A stretch of 64,000 bases of DNA from Nectonema munidae (lineage: Eukaryota; Nematomorpha; Nectonematoida; Nectonematidae): positions 1-64,000 of the forward strand of contig JAUIRK010000089.1 in assembly GCA_030549495.1 (NCBI GenBank). The letters are read 5' to 3'. Position numbers and translations under genes: made by a program. Positions 23,197-36,756 of this stretch are shown here, piece after piece. Below the pieces are notes generated by a model. It did not search any database and was not told the origin of the DNA. It saw only the letters and a list, made by a program, of their open reading frames with translations. Within the stretch, counting starts at the first letter, position 1. Every line of letters starts with the position of its first letter.

Positions 23197-25268
23197 CTAA
23201 ATACAAAAAAACATAATTTTTAGACAAAAACCTTATAAACTATCAAAAGATATGAAATTTCTTATAAGTATCATTTCTCTAGCCACAATATACCAGTATA
23301 AATAATCCTATCTTTGTAGTCATAAAAGTTTTAAGTCAATTGACAGATATGGATAATTAATATGTATAAAATATAAACAAAATCATCTTTGAAATGCTTT
23401 CTATTAGCTCAGCCCCGTGCAATTAGCTTGCCTCGTGAGTGTTAATAGTTCGGCAAAGAGACTGGTTGCACTTAAATTGTACAAAAAAATAATTATTGTG
23501 ATTAATGGAGAAGAAAGTGATGTCTCAGGTAAAACGGTTTAAAGGTGAAACTTCATTTTTGGTATAATCTAGAGTAGAAGGGGGCAACAAGTTTTATCTG
23601 AAGACCGTAATAAAATTTGATTCAATGAAAATTTTAAAAGCATATTATTTAACTGCAAATATCTATGTCTCATTTATTGTAAATGGGGAAAAAATATGTT
23701 TTAATTTTCACTGTTATCTTACACGAATTTAAACACTACTTTTTATTAATCTTGAACAAATGATGTCAAGTCTTTGAGCCAAAGTTTTGAAAAGTTTACA
23801 GAAAATACTTTTAAATAAAATTTAAAAATTTTAAGATAGAGTTAGGAACGAGTAAAAAAAGTTCGGTTATCCACTCCAGGGCTGTCAATTTTCAGAAATT
23901 GTCATGCGCGTGAAAATTTTTCATCAAGCCTTGGAGAAAATTCAATTTTTCCAGTTTTTTTAGAAAAAAAATTCAGTTGGGGGAGGGGGCACTCCATTAG
24001 GTTAAGATGAACGTCCAAAGGGGTTATTTTGACCCTTGAAATATTTTAAATGACAAGATTTTATGTTATTTGTTGTCGATTCTACTTGAAACTCAATAAA
24101 TTCCTAAAAAAATATATTATTTTTAAACAGTCACTAATATACCAAACTCTAAAACAAAAGCAAAAAAAAGCAATAGGCCTTACAGCAAAATCTAAAAGAT
24201 CTGTTATAAGAGGTTATTTTTGAGTTCGTGGATACTTTTTATTGATTTCTATATCTTTAAATTAATAAACTATGCATAAGAATGAAACTAAACGTGTTTT
24301 GTGTGACATTCTATGGAAATTATCTTTGAACATGTTTTCATAGTTATATTGAATGTGAGAGAAGTTACTATGTCTAAAAGTAAATATCAAATTACATTCC
24401 ATAAGTAGATAGGCTTTCCATAAGTCAAAGTAAATGATTGTGCCTGATCGCATTAAAAAATTAAGTTGAAGTATAATTTTTTTCGCATCATAAGTATAAT
24501 TACAAAGCTAATTGTACCCTGATGAAACATGATTTTTAATTAGAAAAAATTAATAATTATTTTTGGTTAAAATTCATTGATGATTCAAATTGTATTGATG
24601 AGTAGCTTTTTTTGACTGGATAATAACTAAGGTTGGGGGTTGGAAATTAAAACATTTTAAAACTTCTTCGGATGTTGCCATTTTAATTATCAACATACAT
24701 GATTTTTTTTTCAAATTAAACTATACTTAATTTTCTTAAGTTGGTTTTTGGTAGACCATTAAAAATTTGTTCTAAAATATTGAAATTTATATATCTATAA
24801 GCCAACATGTATATGGATTACAACTAGGGAAAAATTTAAAACTTTCTTCAAATTTTTTTGGTAAATATCATACCAAATAATTATTTTTTATACTTATATG
24901 TATTTGAAGCGCTCCCTCTGCCAAAAAAGTTTCTGACGTCTAGCAGGAAATCTTCCAAAACCAGTAAATTTTCAAGGTAGTTATTATAGAAAATTATTTT
25001 TTTAATTATATGTGATTTTAGGGGAAGATAATAAAGGAAACAAGCTATTTATAGTACATAAATAAAATAGAAAATATGAAATTTACTTTAAGGATATGGT
25101 AGGCTTTAGAGGACGTGTCAAATTTAGAACTTTCTCCACCCATTTTAAAGATGAGAAAAATGAGTTTGAATAAAGATTTTTTTCAAAAATAAAAATCAAA
25201 CTTTTGTTAAGTTTTTTAAATTTTCCCAATATTTAGATGAATAAATCATTATATTCCCATAGCATTTA
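23197..25268. other. Upstream of the first GRASP exon found; no gene seen
   Basis: The missing first exon of GRASP should lie upstream on the minus strand, here or beyond, but I could not find a Met-Gly exon. A G-rich patch at 23975-23993 and a possible element end (CCAGGGCTGTCAA, 23877) are the only features. Confidence 0.4.
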
Positions 25269-26973
25269 CACCCATACCCTGTTATACGAGGTTTCGAATA
25301 ACGAATTTTCGAAGATACGAGTAAATTAATATTGTACGTTGCATCTATTAGCGAGCAAAACCCCGAACTTAAGAATAATCTACTCTTCAAATAAGTTACT
25401 ACATCGTAGTACATAAATTGATGCCAAAGAAAGATTTTGGATCTTAACGATGATTAATTATCATGATGTGCTTATAATGCAAAAAGCCGAAACCGCTCTG
25501 TATTGGAAAAAGATGCCGAAAAAAAGCGTTATTTCGAGGGAAGAAAAGTCGGTTCTAGGACATAAAGCCTCTAGTGACAGAGTCTCCGTGCTTCTTGGTG
25601 GAAAAGCTGCAGGTGATTTTAAGCTCAAATCACTTATTAATCAATCAGAAAACCCAAGAGCAGGAAGTTGTTAAAGAGAATCTGCCAGTAATTTCGCGAT
25701 CAAATAAAAAGGCCTGGACAACTAGGTCTGTTTTGAAGATTGGTTCAAAAAAATTTTCTGCCCAGCAGTTAAAAAATATTGTACCAATAAGAACATCTCC
25801 CATAAAGCATTGTTACTGCTTGACAATGCACCAGGTCATCCCATGAACTTGTCAGATCTTAATGATCATGTTTAGGTGGAGTTTCTGCCTAAGAACACAA
25901 GCGCATTAATCCAGCCAATGGATCAGGGTATAAATTCTACATTTAAAGCTTATTATCTTCGACGTACCATCAGATAAATGATTAGGGCAATTGATAGTGA
26001 TAGAAGCCTGAAATTAGTAGATTTCTGGAAAAGTTTCAACATCAAAGATGCAATTGACAATGTATCTGAAGCATAGAAAGAAGTTACAGAGTATAACATG
26101 AATAGAGTATGGAGGAAAATATGGCCAGAGTATGTAAATTATTTTTGTGTGTTACCTCAAACTCAACCCATCGTAAATGATATCGTGAACCTTGCGCATC
26201 AAGTAGGATTTGAAGAAGTCAAAATTCTCAATTTGCATTCTGAAGAACTAACAAACGAGGGTTTAGTGGCTTTAGAATGCGATAGGGGTGATGAGGATGA
26301 AGAAACCGAAAAAGAAAAAATGTCCCTTATAGGCAACTATACATAGAAAAACAATTGAACGCTAAGCAGATGACGTTACCTTCATATTTTTTAAAGCTTA
26401 ATGCTCCCATCCAGTCTGCTAACATAGATCATGCTGAATTTGGAACTCCTACTGATGTCACTAATGATCCTGTTGTGCTTGCTCTCAATGAAGAACACTT
26501 TCAAGCGTTTCAGATAACTTCATTAAGCAATAAAACAATAATTCGCTTGCGGGTATCGGAACGCAATCATCAAGGTCATCGTAACATCAAACCTCTATTA
26601 ACTTCATTACCTGAACTTCAAGTTTCATATAATAATTCATCAATAATTAATCATTAATCGATTTAACTTAATGCTTGTAAATTGGTTTTTATAAAAAAAA
26701 TTTTGTTTGTTTTTCTTTTAGTGAAATGCAAATAAATTCTTCTTCTTAATGATTTTTTTGTTAATAAATTTTACAAATTTTAACATGCCTATGTTTATAA
26801 GTTGCTCAGTTATTATATTTTCTTATACTAAACTTTCAATTTCGGAAGTTGGTAGAAACGCATTAAAGTTTTTATAACAAGAGTCATTGAGAAATTGTGC
26901 TTCTATATACGAGTTTTCAATTTACGAGCGGTTTTCAACGAATGGAACTTACTCGTTAATCGAGGTCATGGTG
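25269..26973 (+). mobile_element. Tigger/pogo element, 5'-deleted
   Basis: TA flanks both edges (25267-25268, 26974-26975). The ends begin CACCCATACCCTGTTATACG and, on the other strand, CACCATGACCTCGATTAACG. Inside is a Tigger-type DDE transposase in two main frames: AETALYWKKMPKKSVISREE, then SSDRVSVLLGGKAAGDFKLK, RSNKKAW, LLLLDNAPGHP (Asp GAC 25822), FLPKNTSALIQPMDQGI (Asp GAT 25921) and the C-terminal region to 26657. The DNA-binding N-terminus is gone. The first catalytic Asp of DET reads Ala (GCC 25486). There is a frameshift near 25650 and stops at 25874, 25976 and 26076. The element is dead. Confidence 0.85.
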
Positions 26974-26975
26974 TA

Positions 26976-28065
26976 GTTGTTAAATTCAGAGCATTGTATA
27001 TTTTCACGCAAACCATGGTTAAAAATTTGCCATTAAATTGGGTGCTACTAATCTGTAAGCACAGATGAACACTAACTAAAAATACCTTTATTCTAAAATT
27101 TTATAATAAAAATTTTGATTTTATAATTATATGCTTTTCCAATTTGTTTGAAATATAAATTGATAGTTTTGTTTTATCTAGAACTATTCATACATTTTGT
27201 TTATATACTTACACACATTTGTTATATACTTCTACAAACTTTTCTAATTCATCTTGTGATGAAATTACATCTTAATAATCAATATAATCAGCGTCATTAT
27301 GTTAAAAATATTCAATATAAATCTTATGATGGATTTTATAACAAAAATAAAGATTTAAATAAATTTATATACTTATAAAAATAATTCATAAATTATAATT
27401 ACCGTGGGGTTTATACTAATTTCCCCTGTGGTATGGAGTGATTTTCTCAGATTTATACTCGGTATAACAGGGTAGAGGTGGACTCTCTAGTAACAAATAC
27501 AAGCTAAGTTTTTTTCGATATTATGTTATGTTAAATAAAATTCTCTAAGATTTAATAAATTTTGATCGAATTTTCGGCCAAAATCTTTTAAATGAATGAT
27601 AAAATTTTTAAAGTTTGTAAAATCTTGAAATATAATATAAACACATAATTTTTCGTATGTGGTTATGATGTAAACTTTTATCAATTTCAAAATGTAAAAA
27701 AGTTTATTCTATAGATTACCTAATATATATATTCAAGTTTTAAAAATTTAAAAATATATCCAATGTACCTATAATTAACATTTTTCCAAATAATTTTAAA
27801 AGATTCCATTTTGCTTTTTTTGACAAGAGGGTTTTAATTGCATGTTTTATTACGGTGTCTCAGCATTAATTGAAACTTTTCCAAATCTTTTATTATTAGA
27901 ACACAGAGCAAATTTCTCGTACCAATTGAAGAAGAGCAAAAAGGATTTATAAGGGATGTTCAGGATAATGAAGATATTGAATCATTTTATTTCCAAATTA
28001 ATCATTTTAAGATAATTCCAATCATCTTAGAAAAGTGTCTATTTGTTAAACAAAAAATTTATTTT
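26976..28065. other. AT-rich stretch with a stray Tigger-like end
   Basis: No gene is seen. At 27453-27473, ACTCGGTATAACAGGGTA is the reverse complement of the block TACCCTGTTATAC-GAG at the left end of the Tigger element. It may be the end of a second pogo-type element. Confidence 0.4.
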
Positions 28066-28645
28066 CAAGTACGCTGAATTGATTGATGGCATTAATTTGT
28101 TATGAAATCAAGTCAAGATGTCATTAATCAATCATTTTTGGCAGGTCATGTCAAAAAAGAAAATTTATATCTACATCATGAAACATGTCTAAACTACCCT
28201 TTTCAACTATGCAGGATTGATTGATGACACTAATTTTTTATGAAATCCAGCCAATATGTCATTAATCAATCATTTTGAAAGACATTTCAAAAAAAGAAAA
28301 ATTATATCTATATCATGAAACAAGTATAAACTACCCTTTTCAAGTACGCTGGATTGATTGATGGCATTAATTTTTTTAATTAAATGAATGATGGTATAAT
28401 TTTTTTTTTACGAAATTTAGTCAATGTCATTAAAATCAACCATTTTTGACAAAATCTGTCAAAAAAGTTATGTTTCTATAATGAAATAAGTCAAAACTAT
28501 CATTTTCTAGTACACTGAATTGACTGATGACATGAAATTTAGTTGATCTCGTTAATCAATCACATTTAACAAAGGCTATCAAAAAAGAAAAATGATATTT
28601 CTATTACAAAATTAGTCAAAACTAGCATTTTCAAGTATGCTGAAT
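28066..28645. repeat. ~137-bp satellite, four diverged units
   Basis: Units start at 28066, 28204, 28341 and 28507, with a partial fifth at 28632. Each opens with a variant of CAAGTACGCTGAATTGATTG. It then has TCATTAATCAATCATTTTTG, a CAAAAAAGAAAA tract, and a variant of GTCAAAACTACC. The third unit is longer by an A/T-rich insert. 28646-28921 beyond the array shows no gene. Confidence 0.85.
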
Positions 28646-28921
28646 TCAATGACGATATTCACCCTGTTTCAAATTCAGTTGAAAGGTTTATAATCGATGA
28701 ACTGTAATAAACCAATCAAAAAACTAAATTCTATTTTTAATTCACTTTACTTTTAAAGCAGGTATTGAAAATATTTAATAACAGCTATACCAAAAAAAAG
28801 CATAGTTACTGAAAATTTATCTCATATCTAAAAAAGTTAATTTCACAAACTAAAAGATAAAACTGTTTTTCTCAACTTTTCTACTTTACCCTGCAATACT
28901 CATGATATCTGGCATATGACC

Positions 28922-29102
28922 CAATGGCGTAACTACCATAGGGGCAAGGAGGCTGCTGCCCTCTCTGACTTACTTCTGGCAAATTTTTAAGGTCAAAATA
29001 AGTCAAAACTTTAATAAATAAATGTTTTTTGTTATTAGACATTTTTGTTTATTGAGTGGACAAGTTCTCGGCCAATTGGTAGAAAACCTAGTTACGCCAC
29101 TG
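28922..29102. mobile_element. hAT-type MITE (CAGTGGCGTAAC family), copy 1
   Basis: Ends CAATGGCGTAACTACCATAG and, on the other strand, CAGTGGCGTAACTAGGTTTT. At 181 bp it is non-coding. No clear 8-bp duplication remains. The ends match those at 55995-56203. Confidence 0.65.
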
Positions 29103-29199
29103 AATATCTAATTTGAATTGTAAATAGTTTGAAAAAACATTTAAAGCATATTTTTATTACAGACAAAAAAAATCAGATTTTGTTATAGCAGTCAAAACA

Positions 29200-31014
29200 C
29201 AGGTTGACAGAATGCAAGGAACAACAACATTTTTCTCATTTTTGACATTGTTGCTTTACTTTCTTGATTTTATCCTTTTTCTCTTTATAATTTGGTCCAA
29301 AATGAGCTTTAGACATTGGCTACAGCGTCTATTTGCTCCATTTTTGTCTTTCAAACTCGTAAATGACGGAGAAGGTGAGTTCAAGGAGAAGTTAATTTTT
29401 GCTTTTAATGTGTTGCTGAGCCCTGTGAGGGATCTCGATTGTATGAAATGGATAATTAGTGATTTAACTATTTCCATACCGAAGGAAAACGGTCTATCTT
29501 TCTTGATTGCAATCTTTTTTTAGGGAAAAGACAGTTCCTGCATTGATTCTTGCAGTGTCCAATAAAAAACACCATGCTTTAACTGTCCATTTTTTACTTT
29601 TTCTCACAGAAGAACCATATGAAATTCGCTGATCAAAAATATCGATTCCACCTTTGGTATAGTCGTAAAGTTTATATATTGCTGGTTTTTTGATTGCATC
29701 TTTTGTCACTCCATAAATCGGAGGTAATAATGAAGCAATTAAAATATTTTTAAAACTTGATTTCTGCTTAACTAGGTAGCTCTTCAAACATAGATAGCTG
29801 TAAAAATATTTTTCCCAACAAACTTTATAAGAAAAATTTTCTCTACCACTCACATCCTTTATTCCTTCTGGAACTCCTCTTCTTGAGGGCATGATTGTGC
29901 CAATGCATGTAATTTTCTCTTTATAGAGCCATTCAATCAGAGGAAGCGATGTATAAAATCTATCGATTGTAATGTTATGACCTTCTAAAGAAGTGTGACG
30001 CTTAGCCTTGTCTATTAACTGCTTGACAGCTTCTAAAGTAGTATTTACATAAAATGGGCCTGTCTCATCAATCGGTTTGCCTGCGTATACAATTGATTGA
30101 AAAGTGTAGGGAAAGTCAACAGAACTTAGAGAGCGGAACAAAAGTCCATATTTCGAAGGTTTGAGTGGATTGTAAACTTTAAAATTGATAGCAGTTTTTG
30201 ATGGGTAGAGGGACTCATCAATTGTTAAAAAAAAGCACCAGGTCTCATGTACTTACAATAATTAACGTTAAAAATTTCAAAAATTTCGCGAAAAGCAGCA
30301 AATTTATCTTTTTTCCATCTTTCATCCCTTGTTGATGGATCATCAAAACATAAGCTTTTGTTTAAAAAATAAAATCTTTTCATACTCATAACACTTAAAA
30401 AAATAGTGGACAGCCAAAATCTGACCAAAGAAAATTTACTCTTAAAAAGTTCTGCCTTAAAATTCCTCTCAAATATGTAAATCCTATATATGCAAGCATT
30501 TCAGGCATATCAACAAGTTTGATGTGCTGACTGCGCGAATCGCTTGAATGCATTCTATCATTATTTTCAATGTAAATGTTTGTAAATTTCAAAACATTTT
30601 CAATTATTACTTGGCTTAAAAACAACTCTAAGCAATCTTTAGGAGAATCTACGCTAACATTTTGTTTTAGTCCTGTCCCCTCTCGAATTATATTTTCCTT
30701 CGCTGCCTTCCAATTCTAGAAGGAGTTACCGTTGACCAAAGCAAATACCTATCACTAAAACCCTTATTTTTTTCTTTTAAATTTATCCTAAAAATACTCT
30801 CAAAATTTTCTTCCTCTGTTCTGTTTAAAGCAATATATCTAGACCCATCAAGTAGATCGTCAAGACAATGAAATCTGGAAGAACTTGTCTCCTCAGTAAA
30901 AGTTCTTAGATCAAAATCATTAGAAAGCACTGACTTTACTGGAGACTCATCTTCATCGGTGGAGCACAACTCTTTATACATGAAATCATCATCACTTTCA
31001 CTTGTACCATACAT
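29200..31014 (-). pseudogene. piggyBac transposase, nearly full length but broken
   Basis: From Met at 31014 there is an acidic N-terminus (YGTSESDDDFMYKELCSTDE), then a domain with YIGFTYLRGI and MSMKRFYFLNKSLCFDD. The catalytic part follows: DESLYPSKTA (D1 near 30228), FPYTFQSIVYAGKPIDETG, NITIDRFYTSLPLIEWLY (D2), and YTKGGIDIFDQRIS (D3). The C-terminal piece (29477-29256) has GMEIVKSLIIHF and RRCSQC, the start of the Cys-rich tail. At least four frameshifts separate the pieces. Terminal repeats were not identified. The hAT MITE at 28922 lies just past its 3' end. Confidence 0.85.
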
Positions 31015-31380
31015 GATTGATGGATATTATAGTGATTCACTAATATATCATTTGTGATAAACAAACCACATGTTAGCCAAACGTACATAAATTCTTTCTA
31101 ATTAGGTCATTTTTATATAAAATTGGTTGTTATACAATAGTTATGTATTCTTGCATCACTACAAGAGATAGCTAAATCAAATTCTACAAAAAAGGAAGCT
31201 GCGTCTTTATATGAAAAATTTCTTTCGTGTCATAACATCGCTGTTTTGTTTTCTTCACAAGCTTATGTGGATTACATATTTTTGTGCCTACGCGAAAGAG
31301 AAGCGGACGGGAAGGTAGCTGTTACTGAGATATATGCATCTGTGAAATTGAATCTTTATTTGAATTTTTGAAAACTATTT

Positions 31381-31650
31381 TTAAATTACAGTTATTTTTT
31401 TATAAAAATTATCGTAAAAAAGACTCGCTTCAATAATTTTGAGGATGTGCGTTCCTGGTTTATACAGGTAAAAATAGCGCGAATAAAGTATATTCATAAC
31501 GTAGCTGGCTATTCTGACTAATGTTTCGTTACAAAATTCTTCACTTTCAAGTAAAACTTGTAGTCTGTCCCAAATTGATAAGACAAACTTTTCATTTGAG
31601 ACAAAGCGTACGCAATAGGCATTATATACAAAAACATCATTTAGGGTCAT
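31381..31650 (-). pseudogene. Unrecognised open frame, possible exon
   Basis: The 89-codon frame reads TLNDVFVYNAYCVRFVSNEK, then SIWDRLQVLLESEEF and CNETLVRIASYVMNIL. The last block faintly recalls the helical repeat of large adaptins, but that is not enough to name it. An AG (CACCAG) lies just upstream as a possible acceptor. The final third runs through a hAT-like terminal fragment (31431-31457), so the tail is not native. Confidence 0.3.
31431..31457. repeat. Solo end of the 53-kb hAT-like family
   Basis: On the minus strand, CAGGAACGCACATCCTCAAA. It matches CTGGGGCGCACATCCTCAAA at 53161 and the end at 62949. No partner end was found nearby. Confidence 0.55.
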
Positions 31651-31657
31651 TGACCTG

Positions 31658-33799
31658 GTGATAATTTTACCCCCTTAAGATTCAGTTTCTGACAAAAAAT
31701 GACTCATCTCATCCTTAAAACAAAAATATTATACACTTTTGTTTTTAAAGCCATTAATTCCACTCTCTATGTTTTAAGCAATTGTTAATGAAAAAAAGTT
31801 CCTTTATAAATATTCAGACTTCACAAAAATTTTTTTAAATGAACAACGAAATATAAATATAAAAAGCTTCTAAGTATCACGAAAAACACATGAGGTCATC
31901 AAACATATTTTTCAATAAAAAGTTTTATTGCCAAAAAAAAGGGTTAAATTCAAACACCGAAATAGAGTGTCATTAAAACACTATAATTCCTATTATCTTA
32001 GGTTTAAAAGATTAATTTAATTTGTATAAAAAAATTTATTTGGAAATTTATAAGTCATTTGAAATTTAAAAAACTTGATTGGCGCAAAATTTAAATTAAA
32101 TTAACAGTTTGAAGAACATTTTTTATTTTAGATATTTTTAAAATGCACAAGAAATTAAAGAAAAAAAGGGCACATTATTCTTTATGACTTAAAAAGGTAA
32201 ATATGTGTAAACAATGGTTTTTTACTAATTAACTGTTTTTATTGATGAAAAAGACGAACTTTTTGTCTTTAAATTACTTTCTAGATGTTGGAGCAAATTT
32301 TTAGCAACACCGGGATAGTGTATACATAATTAATAAAAAATTTTTTTTAAGTTTTTATTTTAAACGTTTTGTTCTATTGATATATTAACATTTTTTTCTC
32401 CTTTTACTTTTCTTATTTTATTCTTTACCCTGCTGCACCATCATTCACTTACATGAAATGCACACAATTTTATTTATAAATAAGTTATACGCCAGCTTTC
32501 GGATCTGTTTTAGATCTACAAGTTGAGTCATTAACGATCAATCAATATTAAAATTTTAATGATTTATCAGTTACATTTTTAATGACAAGACGTTGGTGAC
32601 AGTTTAAGATAAATTCCTAATTAAGATCCTTTTATTATAATGGTGATCCATCAATGAAAATTTTCATTCACTCTTTTTTATGACCTCTAGTTTTAAAAGT
32701 GATACTTTTGAATAAAATTTTTGATACTTTTTACAATTTACTTTATTAATCACCCAAATCTGCAAAGTTTAATATAACTTTTATTGTTTTTTAAGATAAA
32801 TGGGAAGTAATTTAATACAAATGTATATCTCATGTTACGGTTGAAACAATTATATGGCCACGGATCTGCAAAATTTTCTTACCTAAGTAGGCAATATATT
32901 GAAAAGAATCAGTATAAATTTGTTTGCTCTACCTGTGTTTTGAATGAAAAGACTTTGAAAAAGTTTTAGATGGGCTTAATGAACATTTAAATTTGATCAA
33001 AAAACTTTAAAAAATTTCCTTCTAAAAGATAAAAATTGTAATAAAAATTGGATTTTTTCAAAGACGAATTTTTATTTGATCAAACTGCAACTTCTTACAT
33101 ATAAAAATTGATAAAGTATCATATTCAATCATAAATTTTATGCCTGACAGTTTATCACTTTGTTATGAAGTGCAAATGGGAATTACCTTTTCAATGCCCT
33201 TTCTATACACTACATTGATAACGAAACTCTAGCTACGAAATTGGATTGGAATTAGTGAAAAATTGTGAAAAGTACTGCAAAATTAATAAATTCAAATAAG
33301 TTGGTAGTTTTAAAGAAGCATTGAAAAATGTTTTTTTAGATAAAGGATGGGCAAACATATTCATAATTTACGCACTTGCAAACGCCTTAAAACTCCAATA
33401 AACCATTATATGTACCCATTATATGACTCTTCTTTATAATCTTATGATATTTTTAATCAAGTATTTTTCCCCGATAATAAAGAAAGTCCTAAAAGTTACG
33501 CTTTTATTTTATTTTCCTGTTTTTAGAAAAATTAAATTTAAACTTTACGACAATTCTTTTCTTTTCTCACATTAAATACCAGAAACTAGATAAAAAAACA
33601 AAATAAAAACATTTGTTTGCCCTGACAATAATAGTCAAGTAATGGAGAAGAAACAATATCTAGTGAAGGCAAAAATTTTAAGATAACAACTATTTTATAA
33701 TGAACCCTTTAATTTATAACGCTTCTTTTTGTGCTTTGAAAAGATGATTTTATGTACCGATGAATTGTACAAATTTTTTACTTGTGATGCGATTCCAAA
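31658..33799. other. AT-rich stretch, no gene seen
   Basis: More than 2 kb of strongly AT-rich DNA with homopolymer tracts. No open frame of note, element end or tRNA-like box was recognised. Confidence 0.45.
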
Positions 33800-34470
33800 T
33801 TGAGATAAAGAATGCTTAATATTCTTATTCAAAACATATCAGGTTCCAAGTTATACTACCGTGATGGGGGCGGTAGTTGGCAAAGTAACTATTCAGTTTT
33901 CCTATTATTCACTTGATAATAATAACAGTCTTAGTGAAATCATAAATAAAGATACTAAACCTAAATTTATAATTAAAAGATATTATCCAAAATTAATAAA
34001 AGACTAATTATACAAGAAAAATATCATTTTTGTAAAGGTCCCTCATTACTTGCGTGAAAATGATAAAATGACCTAAGAATATTTTAGAATAAAAATAAAA
34101 ATTCAAAAACAAATTAATAATAATATATAAAAGTATCACTAAAGAAAAAAAATAAATTTATACATGAATTATCTATAAAAACTGTTAGAAAAATTCACAG
34201 AGAAGCTATACTTTGGAAAATAAATTAACTCCTTATCCTATAAAAATTATAGCGGATGACATTCAGAGTATATATTGAATAAGATCATTCCATAACGATT
34301 CATTATAATAGCTGTTAACACGTCAATAATTTACTATCCTTTATTTTGTATAAGGATTGGCAAATGAAGCATTTAATTCCGGCGGTGAAAAACAATTATA
34401 TAATTAGTACAGACAGGACATTCAACCTATCACGATAATATTTAACATTACTTGTTTTTTTAAGAAAGAA
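33800..34470 (+). pseudogene. Second MULE transposase relic
   Basis: Out-of-frame pieces line up with 6240-6560 of the first MULE. ADDIQS (34253) matches ADSIQN. WQMKHLIPAVKN then YIISTDRTFNLS (34360-34430) matches HIKKSISSG then ILGIDRTFNLG, including the first catalytic Asp. The rest is too decayed to read. It is plainly related to the 5-7 kb copy but distant from it. Confidence 0.6.
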
Positions 34471-35380
34471 ATGTGAAAAGTAAACATACTCTGAACAGGG
34501 GTATGACTAAAATGTGCCGAGTTAAGATTAGATGTGCTGAATAGCTGAAAATACATTATTTTGAGATTAGTTTTTCAAATAATATTAGTATATATTTTAT
34601 TTAGTTGAAAAATTATACTTTTTTGATGAGTAAAAATTTTTTGTTAAAATTTTTTCAATAAATTACTTTATTGAAGATTCATTAGAAGAAAAAAATATCG
34701 ATATTTTGCTTCAATAAATGGTTTGAACTTTGTTTTTTATTTCAATAAATATTTTTCGAGTTTTAGGACATATTAATATAATTTTTCAAAAACTAAAGTA
34801 CTTGAAACTTAAATCTACATCTTAATTTTTAACTATAAATGAATCTTATTTTTGGTTTATTTAATTGTTTTTATAATACTTATAGATTTCCTTTCTTCAT
34901 TAATGTACCAATATATTTTTGCCCACCTGTTTTTTTTTATTTTTGCCCAAAAGTAGGTGATTCGTCCTGTGTTGAGAAACTCTGTTCTAGAGCAGTATTT
35001 CCTAATGTTCTGCAAAAGCTCTCTGAAGATTCCGCGAGAAGATATATTTGATTGGAAATTTTTTTAAATAGTAACCTTCAATTTACACCATCAATTATTA
35101 AAAATTTTTAGATCATTTTCATAGGTGAATAATTAACTTATATTATAAGTAATATGAATATGATGAAAATATATAACATTGAATGAAAAAGATAGAAAAA
35201 ATAAAAATCTAGGGTGAAATTAAATGGGACGAAGCATAGCAGCACAAAATGTTAATACAAAAAATGGCAGTTGTAAAAAGAAATGAAGCCCTAATTGTGT
35301 TATATTGTTTCCAGGCAATAAAAAAATTTTAATTTTATTAAATAAAAATTGACCTGTATTATATTAATGCAAAATAAGCA
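34471..35380. other. AT-rich stretch, no gene seen
   Basis: A weak hAT-like end (CAGTATTTCCTAATGTTCTG, 35001) is present without a partner. No coding block was recognised. Confidence 0.35.
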
Positions 35381-35638
35381 ATGAATCTTTTTATGAGTTG
35401 TAAAAGTCGTAAATTTTTAAAGAGTATGTTCTATGCTAAATTTTCTTCTACCATCTGTTTGCACAAAGAGTTTCACAGGAAGAAGAGATATGTTGAAATT
35501 CGTGATAAAAATGTCGTTGGCATCGTGAATGTCCATTCCGTGGTTATGTTAGCGCTAAGAGTGTCTAAGAGTAACGGATTTTTGGAAAACATTTTAAGTA
35601 TCTCCTTTCTTCGTGAGGTAACCAAAAAGAGTATCTAA
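35381..35638 (+). pseudogene. Possible FLYWCH finger fragment
   Basis: The frame reads CLHKEFHRKKRYVEIRDKN. In the next frame the sequence continues KCRWHRECPFRGYVSAKS. Together these resemble the second half of a FLYWCH finger (aromatic, basic strand, C-x4-6-C-P-x-R-G), with a one-base slip near 35510. MULE debris lies upstream on the same strand. The assignment is tentative. Confidence 0.3.
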
Positions 35639-36756
35639 CAATAAAGCAAAAATTACACATTATACATTCAAATAGATTGAAGCACTAAATGAAGAGATCC
35701 ACATATACAACTTTTCTCAAATGGTGCGTGAATTCCGAGAAATATAACATAAGCTAATGTTCTTTTAAATTTTAATCCATTTCATAGTCGTAATACTCCA
35801 GTAAATTGAAGGCATAACGGTCATATTATATATTTATAAGTATTTTTATGCATTCATTAAACAAATTGATTTATACAATGTAAACATTAAATTTAATTTA
35901 ATATATGATTAAATGTGAAATTAAATGTAAAAAGTAAATTATTAACAAATTTTTAAAATTTTAAAATATAAGACATAGCATTCATTATTATTTTTTTTAT
36001 CGTAGTTTACGTCATAATTATCATATTATTTTTAAAATGATAATATTTTAAGAATTTTTTATTGCACTTTTTAAATTCGTTTAATTAAAAATCCTTTTAT
36101 TTTAGGTAAAAAAATTTATGAGCCAATTATGACACACATAATTAATAAGACAGTTACAAACCAGTAGGCTCTACATAAATGGCGGACATCAAGTTGATAT
36201 GATCAGCTCACGTTCAGAAGAATAAAATATTGCTTATAATCTATTAAAATCTGTTATATCTAGAACCACTTCTTGTCAAGATTTAATTTCAACAACCAGA
36301 ATCACATTGGTCTTGATATTGAGAACAACATAAAATAGCGTCGCCGACAATACAAATGGCAAACAAAAATGTGAAAGATCTAGAATTGGCTTAGATATAA
36401 AATGTTTTAAAAATATCATACAAAGTAAATTATACCGTGTTTACATTTGTAAATTCTTTATATATTTTATTTTAATCGAACAGACTGTACATCTTTCAAT
36501 AATATTATTTTTGTTTGTCCGAAAATTACATTTATGTCATATTAATTTTTAACATCGTAAATAAATTTTCCAATGTTTTAAATTAATTTCTTACCCTAGT
36601 CGTAGATGCTCTTTTTGTATCTAAGATTGCTTACCTCACTGATTTCTTCTCTGAGACATTTCTCTTTAGGTTACTGACCTGTAGATTTACAGACCCTTTT
36701 CAGTGAACGAGAATACCATGTCAGTGATGTTGCTGCTAAGGTAGAATTTCTTCAAA
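35639..36756. other. AT-rich stretch, no gene seen
   Basis: No open frame or element end was recognised. Confidence 0.4.

Noticed and set aside
23197-25268. First coding exon of GRASP
   Set aside because: No Met-Gly exon ending in a donor of phase 0 could be recognised.
27453-27473. Alternative right end of the Tigger element
   Set aside because: It mirrors the left-end block, but the TA-flanked end at 26973 fits the transposase better. It may belong to a second element.
30688-31014. Independent acidic host protein
   Set aside because: The frame is the acidic N-terminus of the piggyBac transposase that continues downstream on the same strand.
35001-35055. hAT element end at CAGTATTTCCTAATG
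   Set aside because: No partner end or duplication was found, so it is not listed as an element.
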